Assembly (NCBI GenBank): GCA_029262375.1
Contig: JAJCZM010000018.1
Coordinates: forward strand, 62,001 to 126,000
DNA: 64,000 nt
Direction of reading: 5' to 3'
From: Deltaproteobacteria bacterium
Lineage (GTDB): Bacteria > Desulfobacterota > Binatia > UBA1149 > SPBQ01
How positions within the stretch are numbered: position 1 is the stretch's first letter; every line of letters begins with the position of its first letter. Below the pieces are notes generated by a model. That model saw nothing but the letters and a program-made list of their open reading frames with translations. It did not search any database and was not told the origin of the DNA. This document shows positions 26,270-35,190 of the stretch, piece by piece. Made by a program: the position numbers and the translations under genes.

Positions 26270-27997
26270 ATGAGCAATTGGGCCGAACTCGCACTCCAAC
26301 CCGACGCGCGCCAGCTCACCCTGCCGCGCTTTCTCGCGGACGTGGTCGAGCGGCACACCACCCGCGAAGCGATTCGTTTCGGCGACGAGACTCTCACCTA
26401 CGACGAACTGGGAACTCGAGTGCTGCGACTCGCGCGTGCGATGGTCGCCTCGGGTATCCGCAGCGGTAGCCACGTCGCCGTTCACATGGCCAACCGGCCC
26501 GAGTGGATCGTCACGACCTTCGCCGCCGCTATGACGGGCGCGGTCGTGATTCCCGTGAACACGTTCGCGACGCCCGAGGAGCGCGACTACATCCTCGAAC
26601 ATGGCGACGCCGAAGTTCTCATCCTTCAAAAATCGCTACTCAAGCGCGACTTTCTCGACGAGTTGCTACAAACCCACGGCGAACTCGCGCAACAGCAACC
26701 GGGCGTGGTACGGCTGGCCGCCCTACCCGACCTGCACAGTATCTTCTGCCTCGGGATAGATGACGACGTAGGCGCCATCGAATCGTTCTCGAATCTGGAC
26801 GCGCGGGCCGACGCCGTCGCCCAGGCGCGTGTCGAGCAGTGCGCGCGCGACATCAGCCCCGACGACGAAGCGATGATCATCTACACGTCGGGCACGACCG
26901 CCAGGCCCAAGGGCGTGCTGCACGCGCACCGCGCGCCGGTCATCCAGAGTTGGCGTTTCGCCGAGTACATGGACCTCGGCCCTCACGACCGCGTATGGAC
27001 CGCGCAACCGTTCTTTTGGACGGCCGGCATTGCGATGTCGCTCGGCGCGACGCTGGCATCCGGCGCAACGCTGTTGCTGCAAGAAACATTCGACGCCGGC
27101 GACGCACTCGACTGCATCGAGTCGCAACGCGCCACAACGCTGCTGGCGTGGCCGCATCAAGAGAAGGCGATGGCCGAGCAAGCCCTGTCGGAGCAAGGCA
27201 TCTCTGAGCAGGCCCTGTCTGAGCAAGGAACGTCCGCCGCTCGCGACCTATCGAGCGTACGCAAGATCGAATTCGCCTCACCGCTCGCAGCACTCGCCGG
27301 ATTGCAGAGCGACATCTGGGGAACCTATGGGTCTTACGGCCTGAGCGAGACCTTCACTCTGTTTTCGGCGCTACCCGCGAGCGCGCCGGCCAACCTGCGC
27401 GCGCGCACCAGCGGCAAGCCGTTGCCGGGAATGTCGGTGCGCATCGTCGATCCCGCGGGCGGCGGCGAGGTCGCGAGCGGCGAGCCCGGCGAGATCGCCG
27501 TGAAAGGTCTCACGTTCATGCTCGGCTATTACAAGGTAGACCCACAGCTTTATCTCGACGACGAAGGCTACTTTCGTACGAAGGACGGCGGTCACATCGA
27601 CGACGACGGCTACCTGCACTGGACCGGTCGCCTGTCGAACCTGATCAAGACGGGCGGCGCCAACGTTTCGCCGGCCGAAGTAGACGAGGCCCTACTCGAC
27701 TACCCCGGTCTACGCGCAACAGTCACGCTCGGCGTAGACCATCCGACGCTGGGCGAAGCGATCGTATTGTGTGCGGTGCCCTCGGGAAGCGAGCCGCCCG
27801 CCGTCGAGGATCTGAAGGCGCACCTAAAAAAGAAGCTGGCAGCATACAAACTGCCGAGAACGATTATGTTCTTCGGCAACGACGACGTCGCCTACACCGG
27901 CAATCAGAAGATCCAAGTCGACCCGATACGTGACGCCGCGATGAAGCGGCTGTGCGAGCAGCGCACGGAAATAGCGGGGCATGTGTATGGTGGCTAG
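26270..27997 (+). CDS. AMP-forming acyl-CoA synthetase
   Basis: A 575-residue ANL enzyme: P-loop YTSGTTARPKG at 205-215, GLSET, GEIAVKG, hinge GRLSNLIKTGG, and catalytic Lys547 in TGNQKIQV. In place of the usual TGD it reads RTKDGG. It makes an acyl-CoA from a free acid and is paralogous to the ligase at 6241. Residues 302-321 (AEQAL-SEQGI-SEQAL-SEQGT) are four in-frame 15-bp repeats in the loop before the acyl-binding domain. Third gene of the operon with two palindromes. Confidence 0.93.
   Translation: MSNWAELALQPDARQLTLPRFLADVVERHTTREAIRFGDETLTYDELGTRVLRLARAMVASGIRSGSHVAVHMANRPEWIVTTFAAAMTGAVVIPVNTFATPEERDYILEHGDAEVLILQKSLLKRDFLDELLQTHGELAQQQPGVVRLAALPDLHSIFCLGIDDDVGAIESFSNLDARADAVAQARVEQCARDISPDDEAMIIYTSGTTARPKGVLHAHRAPVIQSWRFAEYMDLGPHDRVWTAQPFFWTAGIAMSLGATLASGATLLLQETFDAGDALDCIESQRATTLLAWPHQEKAMAEQALSEQGISEQALSEQGTSAARDLSSVRKIEFASPLAALAGLQSDIWGTYGSYGLSETFTLFSALPASAPANLRARTSGKPLPGMSVRIVDPAGGGEVASGEPGEIAVKGLTFMLGYYKVDPQLYLDDEGYFRTKDGGHIDDDGYLHWTGRLSNLIKTGGANVSPAEVDEALLDYPGLRATVTLGVDHPTLGEAIVLCAVPSGSEPPAVEDLKAHLKKKLAAYKLPRTIMFFGNDDVAYTGNQKIQVDPIRDAAMKRLCEQRTEIAGHVYGG
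27173..27232. repeat. four in-frame 15-bp units inside ligase gene
   Basis: Units GCCGAGCAAGCCCTG, TCGGAGCAAGGCATC, TCTGAGCAGGCCCTG and TCTGAGCAAGGAACG encode an AEQAL/SEQGI helix-like insert; the parallel ligase at 6241 has no such insert at this point. Confidence 0.85.
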
Positions 27998-28058
27998 GGG
28001 ACCTGGCACGGCCACGCGAGCCTCGGACGCGCGGGCCAACGCGTTGCCTAGAGCAATA

Positions 28059-28859
28059 TCAGCCGCGCGAAGGCCAAGGATCGACGGCCAGGACGCCGCC
28101 GTCGACCACGAGCGTGTGGCCGGTGACGAACGCCGATGCATCCGAGGCCAGGAACACGGCTGCGCCCTTGATGTCGTCTTCTCCGCCCGAACGGTTCATC
28201 GGAATCGCCCGATGGAACTCGGCCAGCGCCTCGTCGTCTTGGCTGACGTAGTTCATCATATCGGTATGAAAAGGACCCGGCGCCAGCGCGTTCACACGAA
28301 TTCCGTTGGGCGCGAGTTTGACGGCCATGTCCTTCGTCAGAGTGATGACGGCACCTTTGCTCGCGTTGTACGCAACGACGGCCTGGGTATCTTCGCGCGA
28401 TCCCTTGAAGCCCGACACCGACGCGATGTGAACGATGCTTCCTCCGCCGCGAACCGTCATGTGGCGAGCCACGCGCTGGGAAAGAAAGAACAACGCGCGC
28501 ACATTGACGTTGAAGACTCGGTCCCAGCCCTCGCGAGGATACTCGAGCGTAGGCGCGGCCCAGACCATTCCCGAATTGTTGACGAGGATGTCGATCCGCT
28601 CGGTGTGTTCGAGCACGCGATCGACGAGTCCGTCGACTTCTTCATCTCGCTCGAGATTGCAGCCGAGGGCGACGGCGTCGCCGCCGGCATGGCGGATGTG
28701 TTCGGCCACCGCTTCGCAGTTCGCGACCTTGCGCGACGCGAGGAACACGCGCGCTCCGGCTTCGGCCAGGCCCTTGCAAATATGCGCTCCGATACCGCGA
28801 CCGCCGCCGGTGACCAACGCGGTCTTGCCATTGAGATTGAAAAGTTCCGGTGTACGCAC
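28059..28859 (-). CDS. short-chain dehydrogenase/reductase (SDR)
   Basis: A 266-residue classical SDR. TGGGRGIG at 17-24 binds NAD(P); NNSG at 94-97, the Ser in HIASVSG and Y164-x3-K168 (YNASK) form the active site. It oxidises or reduces a hydroxyl/ketone. GTG 28859 is supported by AGGAG 8 nt upstream. It converges on the ligase at 27997 and is divergent from the CoA-transferase at 28988; a 15-bp tandem repeat lies between their starts. Confidence 0.93.
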   Translation of the reverse strand: MRTPELFNLNGKTALVTGGGRGIGAHICKGLAEAGARVFLASRKVANCEAVAEHIRHAGGDAVALGCNLERDEEVDGLVDRVLEHTERIDILVNNSGMVWAAPTLEYPREGWDRVFNVNVRALFFLSQRVARHMTVRGGGSIVHIASVSGFKGSREDTQAVVAYNASKGAVITLTKDMAVKLAPNGIRVNALAPGPFHTDMMNYVSQDDEALAEFHRAIPMNRSGGEDDIKGAAVFLASDASAFVTGHTLVVDGGVLAVDPWPSRG

Positions 28860-28914
28860 GTTGCTACTCCTGCTGCTGCTACGACGCTAGCAGAAATGCC
28901 GAGGCCATGCGTAG

Positions 28915-28974
28915 CGAGTGCAAGCCTAGCCAGTGCATGCCTAGCCAGTGCAAGCCTAGCCAGCGCATGCATGG
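28915..28974. repeat. four tandem 15-bp units in a divergent promoter
   Basis: CGAGTGCAAGCCTAG, CCAGTGCATGCCTAG, CCAGTGCAAGCCTAG, CCAGCGCATGCATGG, between the SDR and CoA-transferase starts, ending just before the GGGAG ribosome site. An upstream frame would read it as SECKPSQCMPSQCKPSQ, but the family N-terminus begins after it. Confidence 0.85.
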
Positions 28975-28987
28975 CCGGGAGCTCCTT

Positions 28988-30193
28988 GTGAGTGACGACC
29001 AGCACAACACCGAAGACCTCCCGCTCGCCGGCATCCGCGTCCTCGATCTATCGTGCGTCGTCTCGGGACCGATGGCGACGTCGATCCTCGCCGATCAAGG
29101 CGCCGAGGTCATCAAAATCGAGCAACCGGGCCTCGGCGACCTGACGCGCTACATGGGCCCGGCCAAAGCGGGCATGACGTCGATCTTCACGACGATCAAC
29201 CGCAACAAGCGTTCGGTCGCGCTCAATCTACGAAGTCCGGAAGGCAGGGCTATCCTGCATCGTCTGGTCGAGACGGCCGACGTCGTGGTTCAGAATTTCC
29301 GCCCCGGCGTGGCCGACCGCATCGGTGTCGGTTTCGAAGCGATGTCGCGACTGAAGCCGGATCTCATCTACGCATCGATCAGCGGCTTCGGAGCGACCGG
29401 CCCCTACGCGGCCCAACGCGTGTACGACGTCGTCGTCCAGGCACTTTCGGGACTCGCGGGCTCGCAACGCGACACCGAAGGCAATCCGCAGCTGATTCGC
29501 AATATCGTGAGCGACAAAACGACGGCAATCGCCGTCGCGCAGGCGATCTCGGCAGCGTTGTTCGGCCGATCACGAACCGGCAGGGGTCGGCACGTAGAAA
29601 TCTCCATGCTCGACGTCAGCGTGGCGTTCGTGTGGCCCGACGTCATGAGCGCGCACTCGTTCGTGGGTGAAGACTTCAGCCACATCGCACCGATCACCGA
29701 TGCGCTCACGCCCTACGCCACGACCGACGGCAGCGTCGCATTGCTGGCGGTATCGATGGACGAATTCACAGGCCTGGCGCGCGCGATCGACCGCGCCGAC
29801 CTCATCGAGGATCCCCGATTCTCGACGCTCGCTGCGCTGTACAGCCACTTCGAAGAGATTCACCGGATTGTTCTCGACGTCGCGGCGACGATGACCACGC
29901 ACGAACTGCTCACCCGCCTGCGAAGCGAGGACGTCGCCTGCGCGCCCATTTTGGCACCGGGCGACGTTCACACGGACGAACAGATTCGTCACAACGGAAT
30001 TGTCGAAGAAGCCGAACATCCGGTCGCAGGCCTGATTCGCACGCCCAACAGCTACGCGATCTTCGATAGGCAACGCGCCGCTATCCGAACGCATGCACCG
30101 AAGCTCGGCGAGCACACCGACGAGGTGCTGACCGAGCTCGGCGAGAGCGCGCAAGAGATCGAACGACTACGCAACGCCGAGGTGATCGGCTAG
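28988..30193 (+). CDS. CaiB/BaiF family (type III) CoA-transferase
   Basis: A 401-residue CoA-transferase, moving CoA between carboxylic acids. LPLAGIRVLDLSCVVSGPMA opens the family fold; VYDVVVQALSG holds the nucleophile Asp147, and GRGRHVEISMLD and the C-terminal APKLGEHTDEVL are conserved. GTG 28988 is chosen because GGGAG lies 6 nt upstream and the product then has normal length; a longer frame from 28850 only adds repeat-encoded residues. Probably activates substrates without ATP, next to a second, fused transferase at 31196. Confidence 0.92.
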   Translation: MSDDQHNTEDLPLAGIRVLDLSCVVSGPMATSILADQGAEVIKIEQPGLGDLTRYMGPAKAGMTSIFTTINRNKRSVALNLRSPEGRAILHRLVETADVVVQNFRPGVADRIGVGFEAMSRLKPDLIYASISGFGATGPYAAQRVYDVVVQALSGLAGSQRDTEGNPQLIRNIVSDKTTAIAVAQAISAALFGRSRTGRGRHVEISMLDVSVAFVWPDVMSAHSFVGEDFSHIAPITDALTPYATTDGSVALLAVSMDEFTGLARAIDRADLIEDPRFSTLAALYSHFEEIHRIVLDVAATMTTHELLTRLRSEDVACAPILAPGDVHTDEQIRHNGIVEEAEHPVAGLIRTPNSYAIFDRQRAAIRTHAPKLGEHTDEVLTELGESAQEIERLRNAEVIG

Positions 30194-30209
30194 CGCGCGC
30201 CGGCCGAGC

Positions 30210-30251
30210 CATGCGCAAGCCATGCAAGCCATGCAAGCCAAGCATGCCATG
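30210..30251. repeat. tandem ~10-bp repeat between CoA-transferase and SDR
   Basis: Near copies of CATGCAAGC fill most of the gap (30210-30251) after the CoA-transferase stop. No function seen. Confidence 0.7.
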
Positions 30252-30294
30252 ACCAATCCCGGAGCAATGCGCAGGAGTTTTAGTGGGGGTCCAT

Positions 30295-31188
30295 ATGGGA
30301 GTTCTTAATGACAAAGCCGCCATCGTCACAGGCGCGGGCCGCGGCATCGGCAAAGGACACGCGCTGACGCTCGGCGCCGCGGGCGCCGCTGTCGTCGTCA
30401 ACGATGTCGATATCGATGAGGCGGCCGCCGTCGTCAAAGAGATCGACCGGGCGGGCGGGCGCGCCGTGGCTTCCAGCGCCGACATCGCAACGCGCGAAGG
30501 CGCGAAGCAGTTGGTCGCGCAATGCGTCGCCGAGTTCGGAAGCATCGACATCGACGTCAACAACGCCGGGATCTCGCGCGACCGCAGTTTCCTCAAGATG
30601 ACCGACGACGAGTTCACCGACGTCTGGCGCGTGCACGTGATGGGAACGTTCTGGTGCGCACAGGAGTCTGCTATCCACATGCGCGATTCGGGCCGCGGCG
30701 GCTCGATCGTCAACACCGTCTCGGCCGCACAGATGGGCAACTTCGGACAGACCAACTACGCCGCGGCGAAAGGCGCGATCGCGTCGATGACGTTCACGTG
30801 GGCGCTCGAACTCGCGCGCTATGGGATTCGCGTCAACGCCGTCTCACCCGCGGCAACCACGCGCCTGTCGCAGACCTTCAAGGGCCCCGACGGCAAGCCG
30901 GTCGACATGCCGTTCCTCGACCCGGCACTCAACGGTCCGATGGTCGTCTTCCTGTCGTCGGACGGCGGCAACTACATCACCGGCCAAGTGTTCGGCACCG
31001 GTGCCGATCGGGTCGCGCTGATGGAGCATCCGAAGTACGGCGCAACCATGCGCAAAGAGGGCGGCTGGTCACTCGAAGACCTGCAGGCCGAGTTCAAGCC
31101 GAACCTTGGCGACAAGCTCGAACCTATCGGAATCCAAAAGAAACCGTATCCGTTCTACGACGGCATCCACGCGCCCGAGAAGGACTGA
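30295..31188 (+). CDS. short-chain dehydrogenase/reductase (SDR), HSD17B4-like
   Basis: A 297-residue SDR. TGAGRGIG at 12-19, NNAG at 89-92, Ser143 and Y155-x3-K159 (YAAAK) are all present. The C-terminal extension (EGGWSLEDLQAEFKPNLGD...) resembles bacterial homologues of the dehydrogenase domain of multifunctional protein 2, which oxidises 3-hydroxyacyl-CoAs. ATG 30295 fits the family N-terminus (MGVLNDKAAIVTG), but GTG 30283 with AGGAG 6 nt upstream is an equal candidate and would add four residues. 7 bp before the fused CoA-transferase. Confidence 0.9.
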   Translation: MGVLNDKAAIVTGAGRGIGKGHALTLGAAGAAVVVNDVDIDEAAAVVKEIDRAGGRAVASSADIATREGAKQLVAQCVAEFGSIDIDVNNAGISRDRSFLKMTDDEFTDVWRVHVMGTFWCAQESAIHMRDSGRGGSIVNTVSAAQMGNFGQTNYAAAKGAIASMTFTWALELARYGIRVNAVSPAATTRLSQTFKGPDGKPVDMPFLDPALNGPMVVFLSSDGGNYITGQVFGTGADRVALMEHPKYGATMRKEGGWSLEDLQAEFKPNLGDKLEPIGIQKKPYPFYDGIHAPEKD

Positions 31189-31195
31189 CAGCGGC

Positions 31196-33754
31196 GTGCT
31201 CGAACACCTCTCCATCCTCGAACTCACCGACGAGCGCGGCTACCTGGCGGGCAAGATCCTCGCCGACATGGGAGCCGTAGTCACGAAAGTAGAACCGCCC
31301 GGCGGCGACGCGGGACGCCGACGCGGTCCGTTCGTGCACGGACGCTGCGATCTCGAGGCGAGCCTACCGTGGTTGGCGATGAACACGAGCAAGCGCTCGG
31401 TCGTCATCGACCTGCAAACAGACACCGGCCGCACGCAGTTTCTCGAGCGCCTCGCTCAAGCGGACGTCCTGCTCGAAACGTTCGGTCCGCGTCGCCTCGC
31501 AACGCTCGGCCTCGATCGTGAAACCATCGCGCAGGCGAATCCGAGCGTGGTGCATTGCGCCATCACGCCGTTCGGCAGCGACGGTCCGTATGCAGATTAC
31601 GTCGCCGACGATCTCGTCATCGTTGCCATGGGCGGCAACGCGGCGATGACCGGCGAACCGACCGGCGCGCCGCTGCGATGTACGCTGCCGAGCAGCTACT
31701 TCCACGCCGGCTCGGAAGCAGTCGTAGGTATTCTCACTGCTCTGTATGGAAACGACCGCGGCGCGTACGTCGATGTCTCGATGCAGGAATGCCAACTCGC
31801 AACGACGATGGCGGGCCCGGGAACGTGGGCACTGGGCAAAGGTTCGGCCGTACGCGCCGGCGCACGCATCGGTCGCACGCGCGAGATCTGGCGAGCCGCC
31901 GACGGCTGGATTACGTTCGGATTGCGAGGCGGACCGGCGCGCACAAAAAACCTGCGCGCCATCACCGACTACATGCGCGAAGCGGACATGCTTCCCGACT
32001 GGCTCGATGCCTACGATTGGACCACGTACAACCACGCAACGCTCGACGACACGGAGCTCCGGCGGCTCGAAGAAGCGTTCGCGGCGTTCTTCAAAACGAA
32101 ATCGATGCGCGAGTTGTACACGCAGTCGCTGGCGCGGCGCATCTTATTGGCCCCGTGCAACGACGCGGCAGAGATCCTGGCGCACGAGCAACTGCGCTCC
32201 CGATCGTTCTTCGTCGCACTCGACTACCCCGAGCTGGGCGTCTCGATCGAACACCCCGCGCGATTCGCCAACGTGAGCGATGGCTGCATCGACGTGCGCG
32301 GCCGGGCGCCACGTCTGGGGCAGCACGACGCGACGCCATTTCAATCCCAAGGCCGCGCGCGCGACGCGACAAGCGACGCCGAGCAACCTCACAACGGGCG
32401 CGGCGGCGCCTTCGAAGGCGTGAAGATTTTGGAATTCGGCGTCGGCGCAGCCGGGCCGCTGGCGTCACGCTACTTCGCAGATCGAGGCGCGACCGTAGTT
32501 CGCGTGGAGTCGTCGCGGCGCCCGGATTTCCTGCGCCACCTTCACATGACGCCCGAGGCTCCATACGGGCTCGACGGCGCCCCGATGTTCATTACGATCA
32601 ACGCCAACAAGAAGAGCGTCGCGATCGACATGACCAAACCCGAAGGCGTCGCACTGGCGGGGCGGCTGGTCGCATGGGCCGACGTCGTGAGCGAGAACTA
32701 CGCCCCCGGTGTCATGGAGAAGTGGGGCCTCGATGCCGCGTCGATTCGGCAAACAAACCCATCGGCGATCACGGTGAGCGGCTCGCTGTTCGGTCTCACC
32801 GGTCCGCAACGGCACTATCCGGGCTTCGGCGGCCAAGGCTCGGCGATCGCCGGATTCAATCATCTCACCGGTCTTGCCGACGGCGAGGCACACGGCCCGT
32901 ACGGCACGATCACGGATTCGCTCGCACCGCGCTATACAGCTGCCCTGATCGCCGGCGCGCTCGTGTGCCGCGCGAGATCGGAAACTGCGAAACACCCGGA
33001 GAGTTCCGAGACCGCCGAAACGGGCGCAGCCGAACCGTATGCCGGCCAATCGATCGATCTCTCGCAGATCGAAAGCGGCGTCTACAGTCTCTCGGAGATG
33101 ATCGTACGCCACTCGGCGACGGGTCGCGGTGTGGATCGCAACGGCAACCATCATCCCGACGCGACGCCGCACGCGGTCTATCCTTGTCGCGGCGACGATC
33201 GCTGGATTGCCATCGCCGTCTTCGACGATCGCGAATGGACGGCGCTCTGCGGCGTGGCGATCCGTCGTGATGCCGGCGCCGGTGCCGGTGCCGACGACGA
33301 TGCCGACACTGACGCCGACACCCAATGGACAAACGACGCGAGGTTCGCGCAGGCCGAGTCGCGCACCAAGCACGAACGAGAGCTCGACGACGCGATCGGC
33401 AGGTGGACCCGAACACAAGACCGTTTCGAATTGATGCGACGTTTGCAGGCTGTCGGCGTACAGGCAGGCGTGGTGCAAACCTTCGAAGATTTACTGAGCG
33501 ACCCGCAGTTGGCGCATCGCCGCCATTTCGAAGCGCTAGAGCACCATCATCTCGGCGCTATGCACTTCGAACGCTGCGGCTTCCGCATCGCGCCGCACAC
33601 TGGTGGCGACGACGCCGCGGCGACGCTGGACGGTGGAACGCTGACCGCACCGGGCCCCGATCTCGGCGCGCACACGGACGAAGTATTGACCGAGGTTCTC
33701 GGCCTATCGACGGCGGAAATAGCTCGACTACGAGCCGATGAGGTACTGACGTGA
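31196..33754 (+). CDS. tandem-fused CaiB/BaiF CoA-transferase, second half lacking nucleophile
   Basis: An 852-residue protein made of two type III CoA-transferase domains (about 1-390 and 405-852). The first keeps the Asp nucleophile in DDLVIVAMGG (Asp139). In the second the matching stretch is FGGQGSAIAG, with Gly545 instead of Asp. The two halves probably act as a built-in heterodimer, as in two-subunit succinyl-CoA:benzylsuccinate transferase. Low-complexity inserts in the second half (DAGAGAGADDDADTDADT at 33269-33322, 6-bp units) lie in a variable loop. GTG 31196 is chosen as start; its stop overlaps the next gene by four bases (GTGA). Confidence 0.9.
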   Translation: MLEHLSILELTDERGYLAGKILADMGAVVTKVEPPGGDAGRRRGPFVHGRCDLEASLPWLAMNTSKRSVVIDLQTDTGRTQFLERLAQADVLLETFGPRRLATLGLDRETIAQANPSVVHCAITPFGSDGPYADYVADDLVIVAMGGNAAMTGEPTGAPLRCTLPSSYFHAGSEAVVGILTALYGNDRGAYVDVSMQECQLATTMAGPGTWALGKGSAVRAGARIGRTREIWRAADGWITFGLRGGPARTKNLRAITDYMREADMLPDWLDAYDWTTYNHATLDDTELRRLEEAFAAFFKTKSMRELYTQSLARRILLAPCNDAAEILAHEQLRSRSFFVALDYPELGVSIEHPARFANVSDGCIDVRGRAPRLGQHDATPFQSQGRARDATSDAEQPHNGRGGAFEGVKILEFGVGAAGPLASRYFADRGATVVRVESSRRPDFLRHLHMTPEAPYGLDGAPMFITINANKKSVAIDMTKPEGVALAGRLVAWADVVSENYAPGVMEKWGLDAASIRQTNPSAITVSGSLFGLTGPQRHYPGFGGQGSAIAGFNHLTGLADGEAHGPYGTITDSLAPRYTAALIAGALVCRARSETAKHPESSETAETGAAEPYAGQSIDLSQIESGVYSLSEMIVRHSATGRGVDRNGNHHPDATPHAVYPCRGDDRWIAIAVFDDREWTALCGVAIRRDAGAGAGADDDADTDADTQWTNDARFAQAESRTKHERELDDAIGRWTRTQDRFELMRRLQAVGVQAGVVQTFEDLLSDPQLAHRRHFEALEHHHLGAMHFERCGFRIAPHTGGDDAAATLDGGTLTAPGPDLGAHTDEVLTEVLGLSTAEIARLRADEVLT

Positions 33755-35187
33755 GCGAGAAACAGATAGGCATCGCAGCGTGGGGCACGTACGTGCCCGC
33801 GACACGCTTGCCATTTGCACTGATAGGCGGCCACGCGCCGAAAGACGGCGGACCGGAACGCAGCGTCGCCGCCTACGACGAAGACGCCATCACGATGGCC
33901 GTCGAAGCCGCCCGCCGCGCCCTGGCCAATCACGCCGTCCACGCATCCAAATCTGGTGAAGTCAGCACCTCACTCTACTTCGCGAGTACGACCAACCCCT
34001 ACGCAGAGAAGCTCGGCGCCGCCGTCATCGCCAAAGCGCTCGACCTGCCGCGCACGACGCGAACCGCAGACTTCGGCGGATCGTTGCGATGCGGCACCAC
34101 TGCCCTACTCGCGGCCGTCGATGCAGTCGCAGCGGGCTCGGTCGAACGCGCCGTAGTCGTTGCCGCCGATTGCCGCTTGGCGCCTCCGCGTTCCGCGCTC
34201 GAACGCAACTTCGGCGATGCGGCGGTCGCGTTCGTGGTCACCGGTGCCGGCGCATCCGCAATCTTGGACGCGCAGACGTCGATCAACAACGAGATGCTGG
34301 ACGTGTGGCGCACCGCCGACGACCGGTTCGTGCGTAGCTGGGAAGACCGCTTCGTCACCCAACACGGTTACGGCGATACCGTACCCGAGGTCGTCGCGCA
34401 GTTGCTCGATGGCGCTTCGGTCGATGTCGCGTCGATCGCACACGTGGCCCTGTATGCTCCCGACGCCCGCAGCCATGCATCGATGGCGGCGCAGGTCGGC
34501 GTCAGTGCAGACAACCTCGTCGATCCGTTATTCGGCCGCGTAGGAAACTGCGGGGCGGCGTTCGCCCCTCTTCTGCTCGCCGCCGGCCTCGAAGCGGCGG
34601 CAGCGGGTGAGCGCGTCGCATCGGTTTCGTACGGCGACGGCGCGGACGCCACCGTGTGGACCGTCACGAAGAGCGCCGCCGTCGCACCGAACCTGCAAGA
34701 GCAGCTCAGCAACCGACGCGCCGTGCGCAGCTACGACAGCTACCTGGCGTCGCGGCGCCTCGTAGAGACCGGCGTCGATTCGCGAGCAGGCACCGGCATC
34801 GCGGCCACAACGCATTGGCGCGACCGCGATGAAGACATCAGTTTCCGTGGCGAGCGCTGCCGGCGCTGCGGGACCTACCATTTCCCGGCGCAACGCGTCT
34901 GCTACGGGTGCGCGGCCAAGGACGACTTCGAGTCGGTCGCCCTTTCGCACCGAAGCGGCAAACTGCTGTCGTACACCTTCGACAACTTCTTCCCCACCCC
35001 CGAACCGCCGTTGGTGGCAGGCATGGTCGAGATCAACGGCGGCTGTCGCGTCTACCTGCAGCTATGCGACGTCGATCCGAAGCAAGTGCGCTGCGACCTG
35101 CCCCTGCGATTCGTGTTCCGTAAGATTCACGAAGCGGGAGCAAAACCGAACTACTTCTGGAAAGCGCAACCGACGCAGAGCGAGTAA
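33751..35187 (+). CDS. HMG-CoA synthase-like ketoacyl synthase fused to DUF35 zinc-ribbon/OB domain
   Basis: A 478-residue fusion. Residues 1-340 are a thiolase-fold condensing enzyme of the HMG-CoA synthase/KAS III type: YDEDAITMAVEAARRAL, nucleophile Cys114 in FGGSLRCGTTALL, and GRVGNCGAAFAPLLLA. The C-terminal ~120 residues are DUF35: RCRRCGTYHFPAQRVCYGC gives four zinc Cys, followed by an OB fold. In archaea DUF35 is a separate partner that channels acyl-CoA between thiolase and HMG-CoA synthase. Here it is fused, and a thiolase follows 3 bp downstream. Starts at GTG. It could condense or, in reverse, cleave a beta-hydroxy or keto acyl-CoA. Confidence 0.88.
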   Translation: MSEKQIGIAAWGTYVPATRLPFALIGGHAPKDGGPERSVAAYDEDAITMAVEAARRALANHAVHASKSGEVSTSLYFASTTNPYAEKLGAAVIAKALDLPRTTRTADFGGSLRCGTTALLAAVDAVAAGSVERAVVVAADCRLAPPRSALERNFGDAAVAFVVTGAGASAILDAQTSINNEMLDVWRTADDRFVRSWEDRFVTQHGYGDTVPEVVAQLLDGASVDVASIAHVALYAPDARSHASMAAQVGVSADNLVDPLFGRVGNCGAAFAPLLLAAGLEAAAAGERVASVSYGDGADATVWTVTKSAAVAPNLQEQLSNRRAVRSYDSYLASRRLVETGVDSRAGTGIAATTHWRDRDEDISFRGERCRRCGTYHFPAQRVCYGCAAKDDFESVALSHRSGKLLSYTFDNFFPTPEPPLVAGMVEINGGCRVYLQLCDVDPKQVRCDLPLRFVFRKIHEAGAKPNYFWKAQPTQSE

Positions 35188-35190
35188 CCG

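Noticed and set aside
28850..28987. N-terminal extension of the CoA-transferase encoded by the 15-bp repeats
   Set aside because: The family N-terminus and a GGGAG ribosome site place the start at 28988; the extension is repeat-coded and Cys/Pro-rich.
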